Positions 22,579-33,321 of a stretch of 64,000 bases of DNA are shown piece after piece (positions within the stretch are counted from its first letter, which is position 1; each line of letters begins with the position of its first letter). The DNA is from Henningerozyma blattae CBS 6284 (lineage: Eukaryota; Ascomycota; Saccharomycetes; Saccharomycetales; Saccharomycetaceae): positions 744,001 through 808,000 of the forward strand of contig NC_020189.1 of NCBI RefSeq assembly GCF_000315915.1, in the 5' to 3' direction. A program made the translations under genes and the position numbers. The notes beneath the pieces are model-generated. The model was not told the DNA's origin and did not search any database. It saw only the letters and a program-made list of their open reading frames with translations.

Positions 22579-25030
22579 GACTAATAATAAATATTGTATA
22601 TTCAAATAGAGACAAATGACCTAGATAATTATTTTGAAATTAGACTCTTCACCTATTAATGACAGTTTGTTCTGTTTCTTTTATCGTGCTTTATTTTCCA
22701 ATAGTTTTGCTACAAAGGGAAAAAATACGAAATATAAAAATACAAAAGATTTATCAGAAGAGAATTCTGTTGTTATGAACCTTGATGAAATTGAAGAAAT
22801 ATAATATATAATCGGTTAAACGTATATATCGCTATCGAGAATGTACAATCTTCGTATTTTTTTTTCTTAAAAAACCTAAGAAAAAAAACAATTTAACTTA
22901 CCTAAGATGTAAAAACAAAAGAATTGATATTAATAACTGGAAAGATATTTAAACATCTAGACTTTAGTTCAAGAGGTTACCTAGGTAGCCTTTGAATAAA
23001 ATAACCGGATCAGTAATTATTACCCTTTCCAAGGACTTAATTTATACTTTAAAGTGAATTTTTACTCTTTAAGATACACATATTATTCATTTTGGCACAT
23101 ATGACATGCTATAATTAGAAGAAGAAAACTAGCTGGTTGTGAATCCATTACAAGCACAGAAACTTTCCTTTAAAGGAAATTGAGTAATCTAAAAAGATTC
23201 TGCAAAAGGATCAACCGGAAAGACGAAGGTTTTTCTTTCAAGAAAAAATTTAATAAAACTGCTAATATGTTCACTAACAAGGATTTGTTGCAATATATCT
23301 ACTGACCTGAAAATGACGTTTTCAAAGGTATTCTCTGGGTTGTCTCGGAAACAGCTACAATGGAACAATTATATCTACAAAACTTAACATTCTGGTGAGT
23401 AATTCTTCTTTCCATTGATCCTCCTTCAGATATGCTTGCCTTACCATTTTTCTCATCACTAGATTCTTTTTGATCTAGAATCGTATATACTATATTATTT
23501 TATTTATTTTTTTTTTTTTTTCTTTTTTACCATGGAAGAATAATGAACGTGCAACATTCATGTGTATAAATATTTCCCTTCTTAGTTACATGACAGATAG
23601 ATTGATATCTATAATTAAAGGAGACCTCTGAATTAAAGACACCTAAGAATAATTTTCTTTTAAAAAAAGAAAAAAGAAATCTGATAAACGTATACCAAAA
23701 TATATTGAGATTGCCTTTTCTGAATACCTATATTGCACTGAGCAATCTGTGGTGCATTTTTTAATGCCTTTCGCCGGTGTATTTGCCGTTTCCGTCACCA
23801 TTACAGGAATTTTCCTATTTGGGCCAAATGCATTGTTCTAAGTTTGTCAGCCCCTCCAAGCAAGAATTTGATGCAAAAAATAAAGATGTCCTCCGATATT
23901 ATGACGAATTGATTTACGGCCTAGAGGATGAACAAGGAGTGTTTTGAGGCTCGTTGTTTTTACCTAATTAAAATTTGAACGTTGGCCATAAGAGATCTTT
24001 CTAGAAAGTTTGTGTTATTTTTTTACCTAGAGAGGGAGAAAATCTTAAGATATCTAATATGATATCACAAGATAGTAAATCCGATATAGATATAAGGGAT
24101 TAAGCATATAGTAAGATGCCTTTATAGGATAATGGTAACCAGAGACGTATGCTGATTATTAGGTTAGAGTTGTTAGAAGAACAATGTGATATTGGCATTT
24201 GAGATGTCTTTTATTGTGGCTTGACTCAATTTTGAGAGGATTCCCCCTAATTAATGCGTATCCTAACTAATAAGCGTTACCATATTTACAATACATTTAT
24301 TAATAGTGCTTGCTAGTAACTTGCAAGTGGCAACGTTATCCATCGTTTTATAAATTTCTCTTTTGCATTATGAGGAAAAAATGTTAGACCTAAGTTATTC
24401 TTTTCGTTCTTAAGACATTTGTTTGTAATGCATTTTTTTTTCCCACGCAAAGGCTAGGATGAGCCTCAGGAATTGGGTATTACTTTCCTAGGGTGTTCTA
24501 ATTATATTCTTGACAAGTCATGACGCGGCCATCAGAAATGACATTATTTCTAAGATGCTTACATACGATACGTTAGCCAGCTCCTACACTAAATACTATC
24601 ATCGACAAATCGGAAATAACTTTGAATATACGTTTCAATAGTACGAGCGATGAAATATATAGTTTAATATATTATACAATTTAAAACTTTTGCATAATAT
24701 TCTCCAATTACCCCTTTATCTTTGTTTGGTTTTTTCCTTGTTTTATTTCCATTGTAAAATCATAGGCCGCCGCCAAGAAATTGTTGACTTTTTACAATTT
24801 CAGTTGTTGGGATTTCTCCGAAACTGTAATGAATGCATGAAATTTATATTGGCAGTTATTTATTTACGTGGTTTTAAAAACACCCTTTAAGTATAAAATT
24901 TCGTATACTTTTTTTTATTTAATATTCTTTAATATTGGATCAAAATAAGAAAATAAATAAAAGTTTTTTTTATACATTATAAACCACTTTATTGTTTTTT
25001 TTGTTCATTTTATGTTTGTCATATTGTAAT
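22579..25030. other. Divergent intergenic with a decayed gene relic
   Basis: This 2.45-kb region lies between the Zn-cluster gene (-) and the IZH gene (+). The central part (23174-23947) contains broken coding sequence and is listed separately as a pseudogene. The remainder is A+T-rich, with poly-T tracts such as 23504-23525 that are typical of nucleosome-depleted yeast promoters. No tRNA or LTR was seen. Confidence 0.45.
23174..23947 (+). pseudogene. Frameshifted, interrupted relic of an unidentified gene
   Basis: Two open pieces on the same strand look like former coding sequence. Piece 1 (23174-23398) reads through NKDLLQYIY, meets a TGA at 23303, and continues PENDVFKGILWVVSE to a stop at 23396. 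Piece 2 (23653-23947) includes IPKYIEIAFSEYLY and then a hydrophobic run, MPFAGVFAVSVTITGIF. A stop at 23839 follows, and in the next frame it continues with SPSKQEFDAKNK and DVLRYYDELIYGLEDEQGVF to a stop. The hydrophobic run suggests a membrane protein. I do not recognise the family. The stops and frameshift mean it cannot encode one intact protein. A chance origin is possible because each piece is short. Confidence 0.35.
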
Positions 25031-25990
25031 ATGGTGACTGAAGTTCAAAGAAGAAAATTAACAAGTTCCACCGAAGAGGGTGTTGAGTTACTCTATGGTG
25101 ACAATCAGCAACAATTAAATACGTCTGGCTCCAGTGGTAAAAGACTTTATACATGGGATGAAATTCCTGTATGGCAACATGACAATGAATATATTTATAC
25201 TGGCTATGTGCGCGAAACAAATAGTATGAAGGAATCATTCTTGAGCTTATTTTATATTCATAATGAATCAGTTAATATTTATACTCATTTGATCCCAGCT
25301 TTTTGCTTTTTAAGTATGCTATTATTTAATACTTATGGAGTAAAGCCTCATCCAACAACCACATATGGAGACTATGTTGCTATTGACCTTTTCTTCATTG
25401 GTGCTTTCACTTGTTTAGGGCTCAGTAGTACTTTCCATTGTTTTAAAAGTCACTCATTGAAAATATCCGTTTTCGGTAACAAGCTAGATTACTTGGGAAT
25501 TGTTATATTAATCTCTACGTCTTTGATAAGTGTCTTATATTTCGGTTATCATGATGATCCATTTATATTTTATATCTTTTCCGGTATCACTCTATGTTTT
25601 GGAATAGCTTGTGGTATCGCATCATTAAAGGATAAATTTAGAACAAGAGAATGGAGGCCTTATAGAGCCGCTTTATTTGTATTATTCGGATTATCTGGTG
25701 TTCTACCAATCATTGCTGGTATAATGAAATATGGTATTCGTGAAGTATTTGAACGTGTTCAATTAAAATGGATCATTTGGGAAGGGGTTCTATATATATT
25801 CGGTGCCTTTCTATATGGTGCAAGATTTCCTGAAAAATTTATGCCAGGAAAGGTAGATATTTGGGGCCAATCTCATCAAATTTTCCATGTTCTTGTTGTT
25901 ATTGCTGCATTATGCCACTTACGTGGGTTAATTGGAAGTTATGAACTAGTTCATCAGAAATTAGACGCTCAATTGCAATCAATTACTTAA
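25031..25990 (+). CDS. IZH1: PAQR-family membrane protein (Izh1/Izh4-like)
   Basis: This is an Izh-family protein of the progestin/adipoQ receptor (hemolysin III) superfamily, linked in S. cerevisiae to zinc and sterol homeostasis. It has seven predicted membrane helices between residues 80 and 310. Hallmarks are HNESVNIYTHLIPA near residue 80, SSTFHCFKSHS near 135, KLDYLGI, and IWGQSHQIFHVLVV near the C-terminus. The His residues of the last three form the family's metal site. The Met at 25031 gives 319 aa, matching Izh1 and Izh4 (312-316). The open frame begins earlier at 24992 but adds only a hydrophobic leader not seen in the family. Izh1 and Izh4 are duplicates in S. cerevisiae, so the exact symbol is uncertain. 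Confidence 0.93.
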   Translation: MVTEVQRRKLTSSTEEGVELLYGDNQQQLNTSGSSGKRLYTWDEIPVWQHDNEYIYTGYVRETNSMKESFLSLFYIHNESVNIYTHLIPAFCFLSMLLFNTYGVKPHPTTTYGDYVAIDLFFIGAFTCLGLSSTFHCFKSHSLKISVFGNKLDYLGIVILISTSLISVLYFGYHDDPFIFYIFSGITLCFGIACGIASLKDKFRTREWRPYRAALFVLFGLSGVLPIIAGIMKYGIREVFERVQLKWIIWEGVLYIFGAFLYGARFPEKFMPGKVDIWGQSHQIFHVLVVIAALCHLRGLIGSYELVHQKLDAQLQSIT

Positions 25991-26354
25991 GTTACCTCCA
26001 AAGTAAATCAATTTGTAAAATGTATAGGATACCAAGAAATTATAGATCCAAAAAAGTGTCTCATTAAACTGACTTACACTTTTCAATTAACTCTAGATAC
26101 TTACTTAATGTAGATGCAAGCATGTGTAAATATTCATTTTTCTCTTTCTTTTTTTTTACGTTAATTCGTTTCCTAGTTGTCTTATATTTTGGAGTTTAAC
26201 AGAGAAGGGAAAAAAAAGAAAGCATATATTTACTTTTAATACCACTTAGTATTGGTAATATGATCAAACATTGCTGGAATTCATAATTTATTAGCTTTAA
26301 ACATGAACATTCACCGGAAAAACTTTAACATTTGAATTGCTATTATTTTCAAAA

Positions 26355-26492
26355 ATTATGCAAAAATCCCTTGAGTGCATAATTTTCATCGCTTTAAACT
26401 TGCTCTTGCCAAAAAATTATGCATTTTCGCGAATTATGCATATTTCCATTGAAAAAAACCCTCCAGTGCATAGTTCCATAAAAGGAACTATG
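26355..26492. promoter_or_regulatory. Cluster of ATTATGCA motifs and a hairpin in the PDC1 promoter
   Basis: ATTATGCA or its reverse complement occurs four times in 86 bp: 26355-26362 (+), 26376-26383 (-), 26416-26423 (+) and 26433-26440 (+). A related TGCATAGT lies at 26467. The last site opens a perfect 9-bp inverted repeat, CATAGTTCC / GGAACTATG, with a 6-bp loop (26469-26492). The core resembles the ATGCATA element reported for ethanol repression and autoregulation of S. cerevisiae PDC1. That link is from memory and is an inference. Confidence 0.5.
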
Positions 26493-26855
26493 ACGCCAAA
26501 TAAAACAATCTAAGATATGGTTGTATCTCAGTCGAGTCTTAGTGAAAAAAAAGTCCGAGAGACATCATGAAACACAACCACCCTTTTTACCACTCATTTT
26601 TTTTTTTCAAATTTTTTTTATCCAAAGGGTGTCTCACAGCCTTGTATTACTTTTTTTTATTTCCTCTACACAATTCGTGAAAGGTAAATACACCTTGTTT
26701 ACGCTACTTCATTCTACAGAGTAATCTATATTCAGAATAAATTTTAAAGATAAAGGAAAATAATATCTGCTTTTGAGATCTGAATAATTACTTGTACAGT
26801 AAACCTTATCGTATGGTTTTTTTAGAAAACTGAGTGGAGAGTTTTCCTGATTGTT

Positions 26856-26902
26856 CTTCCGGTTGGACTGATGTCTCTTTGAGAACGTGGTGGTATGGGT
26901 AC
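26856..26902. promoter_or_regulatory. Gcr1-like CTTCC and Rap1-like sites upstream of PDC1
   Basis: CTTCC, the Gcr1 core, is at 26856-26860. About 30 bp away, the minus strand reads GGTACCCATACCACC across 26888-26902, close to the Rap1 consensus ACACCCRYACAY. Paired Rap1 and Gcr1 sites are the usual activator of glycolytic genes in Saccharomyces. The pair sits about 285-325 bp before the ATG, a typical distance. Confidence 0.5.
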
Positions 26903-27049
26903 CATTATGCAGCTTTCACTAGTACTATTCTTTGTTATGCAAAAATAATTTTATTCTATTCATTTTACTAAGTAAATGCTACACCATTCCACGAGGTTCT
27001 TGAAGATTTTATACGTTGGATAGGGTTTTCATTGGTTTAAATAAAAAGA

Positions 27050-27056
27050 TATATAA
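27050..27056 (+). promoter_or_regulatory. TATA box of PDC1
   Basis: TATATAA lies 127 bp upstream of the PDC1 start, within the window typical for strong TATA-dependent yeast promoters. Directly downstream is a C/T-rich then A-rich leader suited to Pol II start-site scanning. Confidence 0.65.
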
Positions 27057-27182
27057 ACCAAGTATTTTTGTTAGTATTGTTTGGAAAGTTCAAGTTCAAT
27101 TCCCCTTTTCTCACTTACAGATAAACAACGATTTTTTATAAATCAACAAGACAAACAATAATCATTTTACAACAACAATTCA

Positions 27183-28874
27183 ATGTCTGAAATTACTTTG
27201 GGTAAATATCTTTTCGAAAGATTAAAGCAAGTCAATGTTAATACCATTTTTGGTTTACCAGGTGATTTCAATTTAGCTTTATTAGATAAGATCTATGAAG
27301 TTCCAGGTATGAGATGGGCCGGTAATGCTAATGAATTGAATGCTGCTTATGCTGCTGATGGTTATGCCAGAATTAAAGGTATGTCCTGTTTGATTACCAC
27401 TTTTGGTGTTGGTGAATTATCTGCCTTGAATGGTATTGCTGGTTCTTATGCTGAACATGTTGGTGTTTTACATGTTGTTGGTGTTCCATCTACTACTTCT
27501 CAAGCCAAAAAATTATTATTACATCACACTTTAGGTAACGGTGATTTTGATGTTTTCCATAGAATGTCTACTGAAATTTCTGAAACCACTGCTATGATTA
27601 CTGATTTAAGCAAAGCTGCTTCTCAAATTGATAACTGTATTAGAGTCACTTATACTACTCAAAGACCTGTTTACTTGGGTATTCCAGCCAATATGTTTGA
27701 TTTTACATTACCAGCTAAATTATTGGAAACCCCAATCAATATGAAATTATCACCAAATAATCAAGAATCAGAAGATGAAGTTGTTGAAACTATTTTAAGA
27801 ATGGTTAAAGGTGCTAAGAACCCAGTTATCATTGCTGATGCTTGTTGTTCTAGACATAATGTTAAAGCCGAAACTGAAAAATTAATTGATGCTACTCAAT
27901 TCCCAGCTTTCACTACTCCAATGGGTAAAGGTTCTATCAATGAACATCATCCAAGATTTGGTGGTGTTTATGTTGGTACTTTAACTAGACCTGAAGTTAA
28001 GAAAGCCGTCGAATCTGCTGATTTGATCTTATCTGTTGGTGCTTTATTATCTGATTTCAATACTGGTACTTTCTCTTACGATTATGAAACTAAGAACATT
28101 GTTGAATTCCATTCTGATCATATCAAGATTAAGAACGCCACTTTCCAAGGTGTTCAAATGAAATTTGTCTTGGATAGATTAATTAAGGAAATTGGTGATT
28201 ACGTTAAGGATTACAAGCCAGTTCCAGTTCCAGCTGGTATCCCAGACAACAAGCCATGTCCAGATGAAACTCCATTGCAACAAGAATGGTTATGGAATCA
28301 ATTGGGCAATTTCTTACAAGAAGGTGATATTGTATTGACTGAAACTGGTACTTCTGCCTTTGGTATTAATCATACTAAATTCCCTAAGAACACTTACGGT
28401 ATCAATCAAGTCTTATGGGGTTCTATTGGTTTCACTGGTGGTTGTGTTCTTGGTGCCGCTTTTGCAGCTGAAGAAATTGATCCAAAGAAGAGAGTTCATT
28501 TATTCATTGGTGATGGTTCTTTACAATTGACCGTTCAAGAAATCTCCACCATGATCAGATGGAACTTGAAACCATATTTGTTTGTCTTAAACAACAACGG
28601 TTACACCATTGAAAAATTAATTCATGGTCCAACTGCTCAATATAATGAAATCCAAGGTTGGGATCATTTATCTATCTTACCAACTTTTGGTGCCACTGAT
28701 TATGAAGCTATTAGAGTTGCCACTATTGGTGAATGGAACAAATTAACCACCGATGATAAATTCAACAAGAACTCCAAGATTAGAATGATTGAAATCATGT
28801 TACCAGTCATGGATGCACCATCCAACTTGATTGCTCAAGGTAAGTTGACTGAAGCTATTAACGCTGCCCAATAG
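27183..28874 (+). CDS. PDC1: Pyruvate decarboxylase
   Basis: This thiamine-diphosphate enzyme converts pyruvate to acetaldehyde and CO2, the committed step of alcoholic fermentation; it is cytosolic. At 563 aa it has exactly the length of S. cerevisiae Pdc1. Visible motifs are FGLPGDFN and the catalytic Glu in GNANELNAAYAADGYAR near residue 51, the His pair in LLLHHTLGNGDF near 114-115, and the ThDP/Mg motif from GDGSLQLTVQE to LNNNGYTIEK near residues 443-477. All catalytic residues are present. Codon use is extremely biased to preferred yeast codons, indicating very high expression, in agreement with the Rap1/Gcr1-type promoter. The neighbours differ from those of PDC1 in S. cerevisiae, so the assignment is by sequence rather than position. 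Confidence 0.97.
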   Translation: MSEITLGKYLFERLKQVNVNTIFGLPGDFNLALLDKIYEVPGMRWAGNANELNAAYAADGYARIKGMSCLITTFGVGELSALNGIAGSYAEHVGVLHVVGVPSTTSQAKKLLLHHTLGNGDFDVFHRMSTEISETTAMITDLSKAASQIDNCIRVTYTTQRPVYLGIPANMFDFTLPAKLLETPINMKLSPNNQESEDEVVETILRMVKGAKNPVIIADACCSRHNVKAETEKLIDATQFPAFTTPMGKGSINEHHPRFGGVYVGTLTRPEVKKAVESADLILSVGALLSDFNTGTFSYDYETKNIVEFHSDHIKIKNATFQGVQMKFVLDRLIKEIGDYVKDYKPVPVPAGIPDNKPCPDETPLQQEWLWNQLGNFLQEGDIVLTETGTSAFGINHTKFPKNTYGINQVLWGSIGFTGGCVLGAAFAAEEIDPKKRVHLFIGDGSLQLTVQEISTMIRWNLKPYLFVLNNNGYTIEKLIHGPTAQYNEIQGWDHLSILPTFGATDYEAIRVATIGEWNKLTTDDKFNKNSKIRMIEIMLPVMDAPSNLIAQGKLTEAINAAQ

Positions 28875-29709
28875 ATTTAATGATTAAAAATAAAACCCAT
28901 TGACGGTATACTTATATCCCGATCATTTATTTACCTTTTTTTTCCATAGAAATGCTATTTATAGAACTACAAGAGCCACACATCTATATACAATCACATC
29001 TATATACAATCACATCTATATACAACTAGATCTAATATTACATAATGTAAGAATAATATAGAGGCAAGATGTATTAAAAAAAAGAAAAGAAAACAACTTG
29101 TAATAATTGAATAAAAAAGTAGGAAACCACGCACATAGAAACACACACACACCCACACACAATTATTTTCCAGAATTGGAAGCCAAGCTATAAACTAAGC
29201 TCAATGTGAGCTAGACTAGCAACAAGAACACGTCATTAAAAGCGGTTGTGTTTGGCTGTGTTCAACTAATCACACAAGTAAAATGTTATAAAAAAAAGGC
29301 AACACCCCTAGAATGTGCTCTCCATACGTATACGTATTGGAGTGCATCCTAGTAACGTAACCCCTATCATATAATGCCTGGGTTTCAAAAATTGTTCTAA
29401 TATCCGGAAACTGCATTGAAAACAACAACAACAACAACAACAAATACAAAAAAAAATCAAAACAGTTTGCCATTGTATTCCAACTTTTAATATTTGTTTT
29501 ACATTATACTATCTTTGTTAATAGATATAATCTATATACTAGGAGAAAATTTAATCACCATATATTATTTAATATGAACAAGATAAACAATTTTATTTTT
29601 TCACCTTTAAGGTCATCAATTTTCATCTCCCCTTATGACGGGATTTCGGAGTATTCTGTGGCGGGACCAAATATTAAACCTATTTAGGTCATTTTGTCAA
29701 TTGTCTTAA

Positions 29710-29747
29710 CCCGCGGAACCATTCGGAGTAATCTTTTAATCCGCGGG
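29710..29747. promoter_or_regulatory. Inverted pair of CCGCGG sites, PDRE-like
   Basis: CCCGCGGA at 29710-29717 and TCCGCGGG at 29740-29747 are exact reverse complements of each other, 22 bp apart. Each matches the palindromic Pdr1/Pdr3 element TCCGCGGA at 7 of 8 positions. They lie about 890 bp before the PLB start, inside a locally G+C-richer patch (29630-30060). Binding by a Pdr1-type zinc-cluster factor is an inference. Confidence 0.35.
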
Positions 29748-30348
29748 TCCAACCAAATTCCCCATCAAGTAAACGTCATTTCGCGACCTTCTGGAAATGG
29801 CATTCTGCTTTCCGCATAGGGAACTGTCAACGTGTATTCTAAAGCACAGCCCCCACACACTTCTCTGTGCCACAGTCACATGCCGCAGGACGGACTTCCC
29901 AAGAAACACACGCAGACTTTGTATATACCACCCGATCAGGGAATACCGTCAAAGCAAATCTGGCACAGATCGATCGCAGGAGATCTTTTGCCGATGCCAA
30001 TTAGAGCCGTTTTGGGACATGTTACCATCTGAGCCACTGGTAAACAAAATATGCCGAATTCGTGATTTCTATATACTAATGACCATCCGGCTAAAATTAG
30101 AGGCTATGATATTATGTTAATAATACTTAATTGATGATGGTTTAATATTTTTTTTTTTTTTGTCTAATGTTTTTTTCATTATTCATAGTTCAATTTTCAT
30201 ATAGACAGAGCTTACGATACTTTGTTAAATAGTTAGTATTTACTTCTACTAATTAGTCGTTCAGGCATCGACTAATTGTTTTCTCCGTATTCGTTTACTT
30301 GTGCCTAGAGTGGCTGGCATGTATGTATGTAGGATATGTATATATATA

Positions 30349-30351
30349 TAT

Positions 30352-30382
<31 letters not shown>
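30349..30382. repeat. (TTTA)n microsatellite
   Basis: About eight TTTA units follow an (AT)n tract and are followed by another (AT)n tract near 30389-30402. The repeat lies about 250 bp upstream of the phospholipase B start. Confidence 0.75.
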
Positions 30383-30630
30383 TCAGGGTATATATATATA
30401 TACATTGCTTATCCGGTATCTTAAGACTTTTATTTTTTTTGGTTTTATAATTTCTGTCATACTCTTCTTCAGGCAGATGCCTCTCCCTTGATTTTATTTC
30501 TTGCATAGTTTGTTTTTATTCTCTAGATTTATTTTTTGTTTCTTAGTTTTTTTTCTTGTTGCAAGAGCGTGATATATACACTAAAGAATATAGACATTAT
30601 AAGTATAAGTATATTTTAAACTATATTACA

Positions 30631-32700
30631 ATGCAATTACGCGAGGCATTGATCACTGCTATCGTGTTAACTTCCACAGCTGAAGCTTGGTCTCCTTCAA
30701 ATGGGTATGCTCCAGCAAATGTGTCATGTCCCGACGATATTAATTTGGTTAGAAGAGCAGATGGTAAAATCTCTCCAAATGAATCTGATTGGTTACAAAA
30801 GAGAAATGCCAACACTGAAGTATCCTTAAAGGAATTCTTGGAAAGAGCTACCAAGAATTTCTCAGATACTTCTTTTATGGACAAATTATTCCCAAGTTCT
30901 TCCTCAAGTAACTCATCTTATCAATATTTACCTAAGATTGGTATTGGTTGTTCTGGTGGTGGTTACCGTGCCATGCTTGCAGGTGCAGGTATGTTGTCTG
31001 GTTTTGACAATAGAACAGATGGTGCATGGGATCATGGTCTAGGTGGTATCTTACAAAGTGCCACTTATTTGGCTGGTCTTTCCGGTGGTAATTGGTTGGT
31101 CGGTACTTTAGCCGGTAACAATTGGACTTCTGTGCAAGCCATTGTCAATAATTTCTCCCATGATGATTCTATTTGGGATATCGATCATAGTATTGTATCT
31201 CCAGGTGGTTGGAACATCTTGAAAACTGGTAACAGATGGGATGATATCTCTGATGACGTTCACTCCAAGAAAGATGCAGGTTTCAACATCTCATTCACTG
31301 ATGTTTGGGGTAGAGCTTTAGCTTACAATTGGTTCCCAAGTTTGAAGAGAGGTGGTGTTGGTTTAACTTGGGACACTTTAAGAGAATCAGACGTCTTTAT
31401 TAATGCAGAAATGCCATTCCCAATGTCTATCTCTGATGGTAGATATCCAGATACCTCTGTTGTCAATTTGAATGCCACTTTATTCGAATTCAATCCTTTC
31501 GAATTAGGTTCTTGGGATCCAACTTTGAATTCTTTCACTGATGTCAAATATTTAGGTTCTAACGTCGATAATGGTAAACCCGTAGATCAAGGTAAATGTG
31601 TTGGTGGGTATGATAATACCGGGTTCATGATGGGAACTTCCTCATCTTTATTCAATCAATTCTTACTAAGATTAAACACTACTAGTTTACCAAAAGTTAT
31701 TAAGAAGTTGTTGCAAGATATGTTGGATGATTTAGCTGATAAATCTGATGATATTGCCATTTATCAACCAAATCCATTTAAAAACGTCGATAACAGACCT
31801 TTCTCCAATTATTCAGATGCCATTGGTAAATCTGATAACTTGTATTTGGTTGATGGTGGTGAAGATAATGAAAATATTCCTTTAGTTCCTTTATTACAAA
31901 AGGGTAGAGATTTAGATGTCATCTTTGCCTTGGATAATTCTGCTGATACTGATGAAAACTATCCAGATGGTGCCTCTTTGGTTGCTACTTATGAACGTCA
32001 ATTCGGTAAACAAGGTGCTAATTTATCTTTCCCATACGTTCCTGATGTAAACACTTTCGTTAACTTGGGTTTGAATCAAAAACCAACTTTCTTTGGTTGT
32101 GATGCCAAGAATTTAACCAAATTGGATCATATCCCACCATTAATTGTTTACATTCCAAACTCCAAGTATAGTTACAATAGTGGTACTTCTACTTTCAAAA
32201 TGTCTTATGACAAAAACGAGCGTATTAGTATGATTCAAAACGGGTTTGAAGTTGTCTCTCGTGGTAATTTGACTATCGATTCTGATTATTTGGGCTGTGT
32301 AGCTTGTGCCATCATTAGACGTAAACAAGAAAGCTTGAACTTTACTTTACCAAGTGAATGTACTAAATGTTTCTCTAACTATTGTTGGAATGGTACTTTG
32401 AACAGTACTACTCCAAATAACTTCAAAGAAGAAAGTGACTATAGTTCTGCTGAAATTGACTCTGCTGCCTCTGTTGCTGATGCTTCTTTGGCTTCCACCT
32501 CTGATTCTACCACCGCTTCTAGCTCTTCTACTTCTGCTTCTGCTTCCACTACTTCTTCAAAGGGTCACAAGGATGACGCTAAAGAGAACTCCACTTCATC
32601 AAAGAATGCTGGTGTTGCCAATATGGAATCTTTCTCTTCAATGTCTACTATTTTTATTGCTGCCATTTGTGCAGTTTTAGCAAGTGCTGGATTAGTTTAA
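30631..32700 (+). CDS. PLB3: Secreted GPI-anchored phospholipase B
   Basis: This is a phospholipase B/lysophospholipase that removes acyl chains from glycerophospholipids at the cell surface or periplasm. From the Met at 30631 it is 689 aa (Plb3 is 686). It has a signal peptide ending near TAEAWS, many N-glycosylation sequons, and a Ser/Ala/Thr-rich tail with a C-terminal hydrophobic GPI-anchor signal, [18 protein letters not shown]. Catalytic motifs are [10 protein letters not shown] near residue 107, the GLSGG nucleophile motif near 148 and VDGG near 407. An upstream in-frame ATG at 30556 would bury the signal peptide and is rejected. RCL1 follows, as it follows PLB3 in S. cerevisiae, but MVP1 nearby also fits the PLB1/PLB2 track. 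The paralogue name is therefore tentative. Confidence 0.93.
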   Translation: MQLREALITAIVLTSTAEAWSPSNGYAPANVSCPDDINLVRRADGKISPNESDWLQKRNANTEVSLKEFLERATKNFSDTSFMDKLFPSSSSSNSSYQYLPKIGIGCSGGGYRAMLAGAGMLSGFDNRTDGAWDHGLGGILQSATYLAGLSGGNWLVGTLAGNNWTSVQAIVNNFSHDDSIWDIDHSIVSPGGWNILKTGNRWDDISDDVHSKKDAGFNISFTDVWGRALAYNWFPSLKRGGVGLTWDTLRESDVFINAEMPFPMSISDGRYPDTSVVNLNATLFEFNPFELGSWDPTLNSFTDVKYLGSNVDNGKPVDQGKCVGGYDNTGFMMGTSSSLFNQFLLRLNTTSLPKVIKKLLQDMLDDLADKSDDIAIYQPNPFKNVDNRPFSNYSDAIGKSDNLYLVDGGEDNENIPLVPLLQKGRDLDVIFALDNSADTDENYPDGASLVATYERQFGKQGANLSFPYVPDVNTFVNLGLNQKPTFFGCDAKNLTKLDHIPPLIVYIPNSKYSYNSGTSTFKMSYDKNERISMIQNGFEVVSRGNLTIDSDYLGCVACAIIRRKQESLNFTLPSECTKCFSNYCWNGTLNSTTPNNFKEESDYSSAEIDSAASVADASLASTSDSTTASSSSTSASASTTSSKGHKDDAKENSTSSKNAGVANMESFSSMSTIFIAAICAVLASAGLV

Positions 32701-33321
32701 GCTAAAAATTGAATTTTCTGAAAAGCTTATCTTATCATTATAAAAAAATACATTAGAAAAAAAAGAAAAATATACCAACATGAACTTTACTTGTCCCTTT
32801 TATATATATATAAATATTCAAATGAAATTAAATCCAACTCGCAATATATCCCACTATCCATTGAATTTAATTAATGTCCATGTTTGAATAAAATATAGAG
32901 TTATATATGCATTAGGTTTTATTTTATATTTTTGTTAGATTATTTTTTTTAGTTCGGTTTTGCTAAATACATATACCCTAACTGCTTTCCCTTAACAGTT
33001 GACATGAATACTTCAAAATTTATATAGTTTAAATATGTTTAAATATCTTGCTTTTTAAATCTTTTTTTTTATTACTGTAGAGCTGAATTTCCCTTCTTGT
33101 CTATGTCCCGTCTGAAAAATTTCGAAGAGGAAAATAAATTTTTATAGCATAGAAAAAAAAATTATCATAGCTCATCGGCTTGCCAAATAAAAAAAAAAGT
33201 AGATGAGTTACTTAGCTTGGAGAATATAAGATTAAGAAAAATAGATTAGCTTATTGAACAAATTACAATACTTTTTTTAACACTAGATATTTAATTAATT
33301 CGCCAATAAGATATTTGAGAA
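32701..33321. other. PLB-RCL1 intergenic region
   Basis: This 620-bp A+T-rich spacer lies between co-directional genes. It contains an (AT)n run near 32801-32811, poly-T near 33061-33070 and poly-A near 33150-33200. No gene or RNA was recognised; it presumably combines the PLB terminator and RCL1 promoter. Confidence 0.45.

Larger units (their letters stand above)
25991..27182 (+). promoter_or_regulatory. PDC1 upstream region
   Basis: This 1.19-kb region lies between the IZH gene and PDC1. From left to right it holds the IZH 3' end, poly-T tracts, a cluster of ATTATGCA motifs (26355-26492), a Gcr1/Rap1-type pair near 26856-26902, a TATATAA box at 27050 and a long CA/A-rich leader before the ATG. 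This layout resembles glycolytic-gene promoters of S. cerevisiae. Confidence 0.6.
28875..30630. other. PDC1-PLB intergenic region
   Basis: This 1.76-kb spacer holds the PDC1 terminator and the phospholipase B promoter. It contains three tandem copies of an ACATCTATATACAATC unit (about 28979-29024), a (CA)n tract near 29140-29160, a (CAA)n run near 29418-29441, an inverted pair of CCCGCGGA sites near 29710-29747, and a (TTTA)n microsatellite at 30349-30382. Open frames at 29270-29473 (-) and 29797-30120 (+) look like chance. No RNA gene was seen. Confidence 0.5.

Noticed and set aside
24878..24896. ACCCTTTAAGT upstream of IZH as a Zap1 zinc-response element
   Set aside because: It misses the ACCTTNAAGGT consensus at several core positions.
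29797..30120. 107-codon plus-strand frame upstream of PLB
   Set aside because: No recognisable motif; it lies in a G+C-richer regulatory block where longer chance frames are expected.
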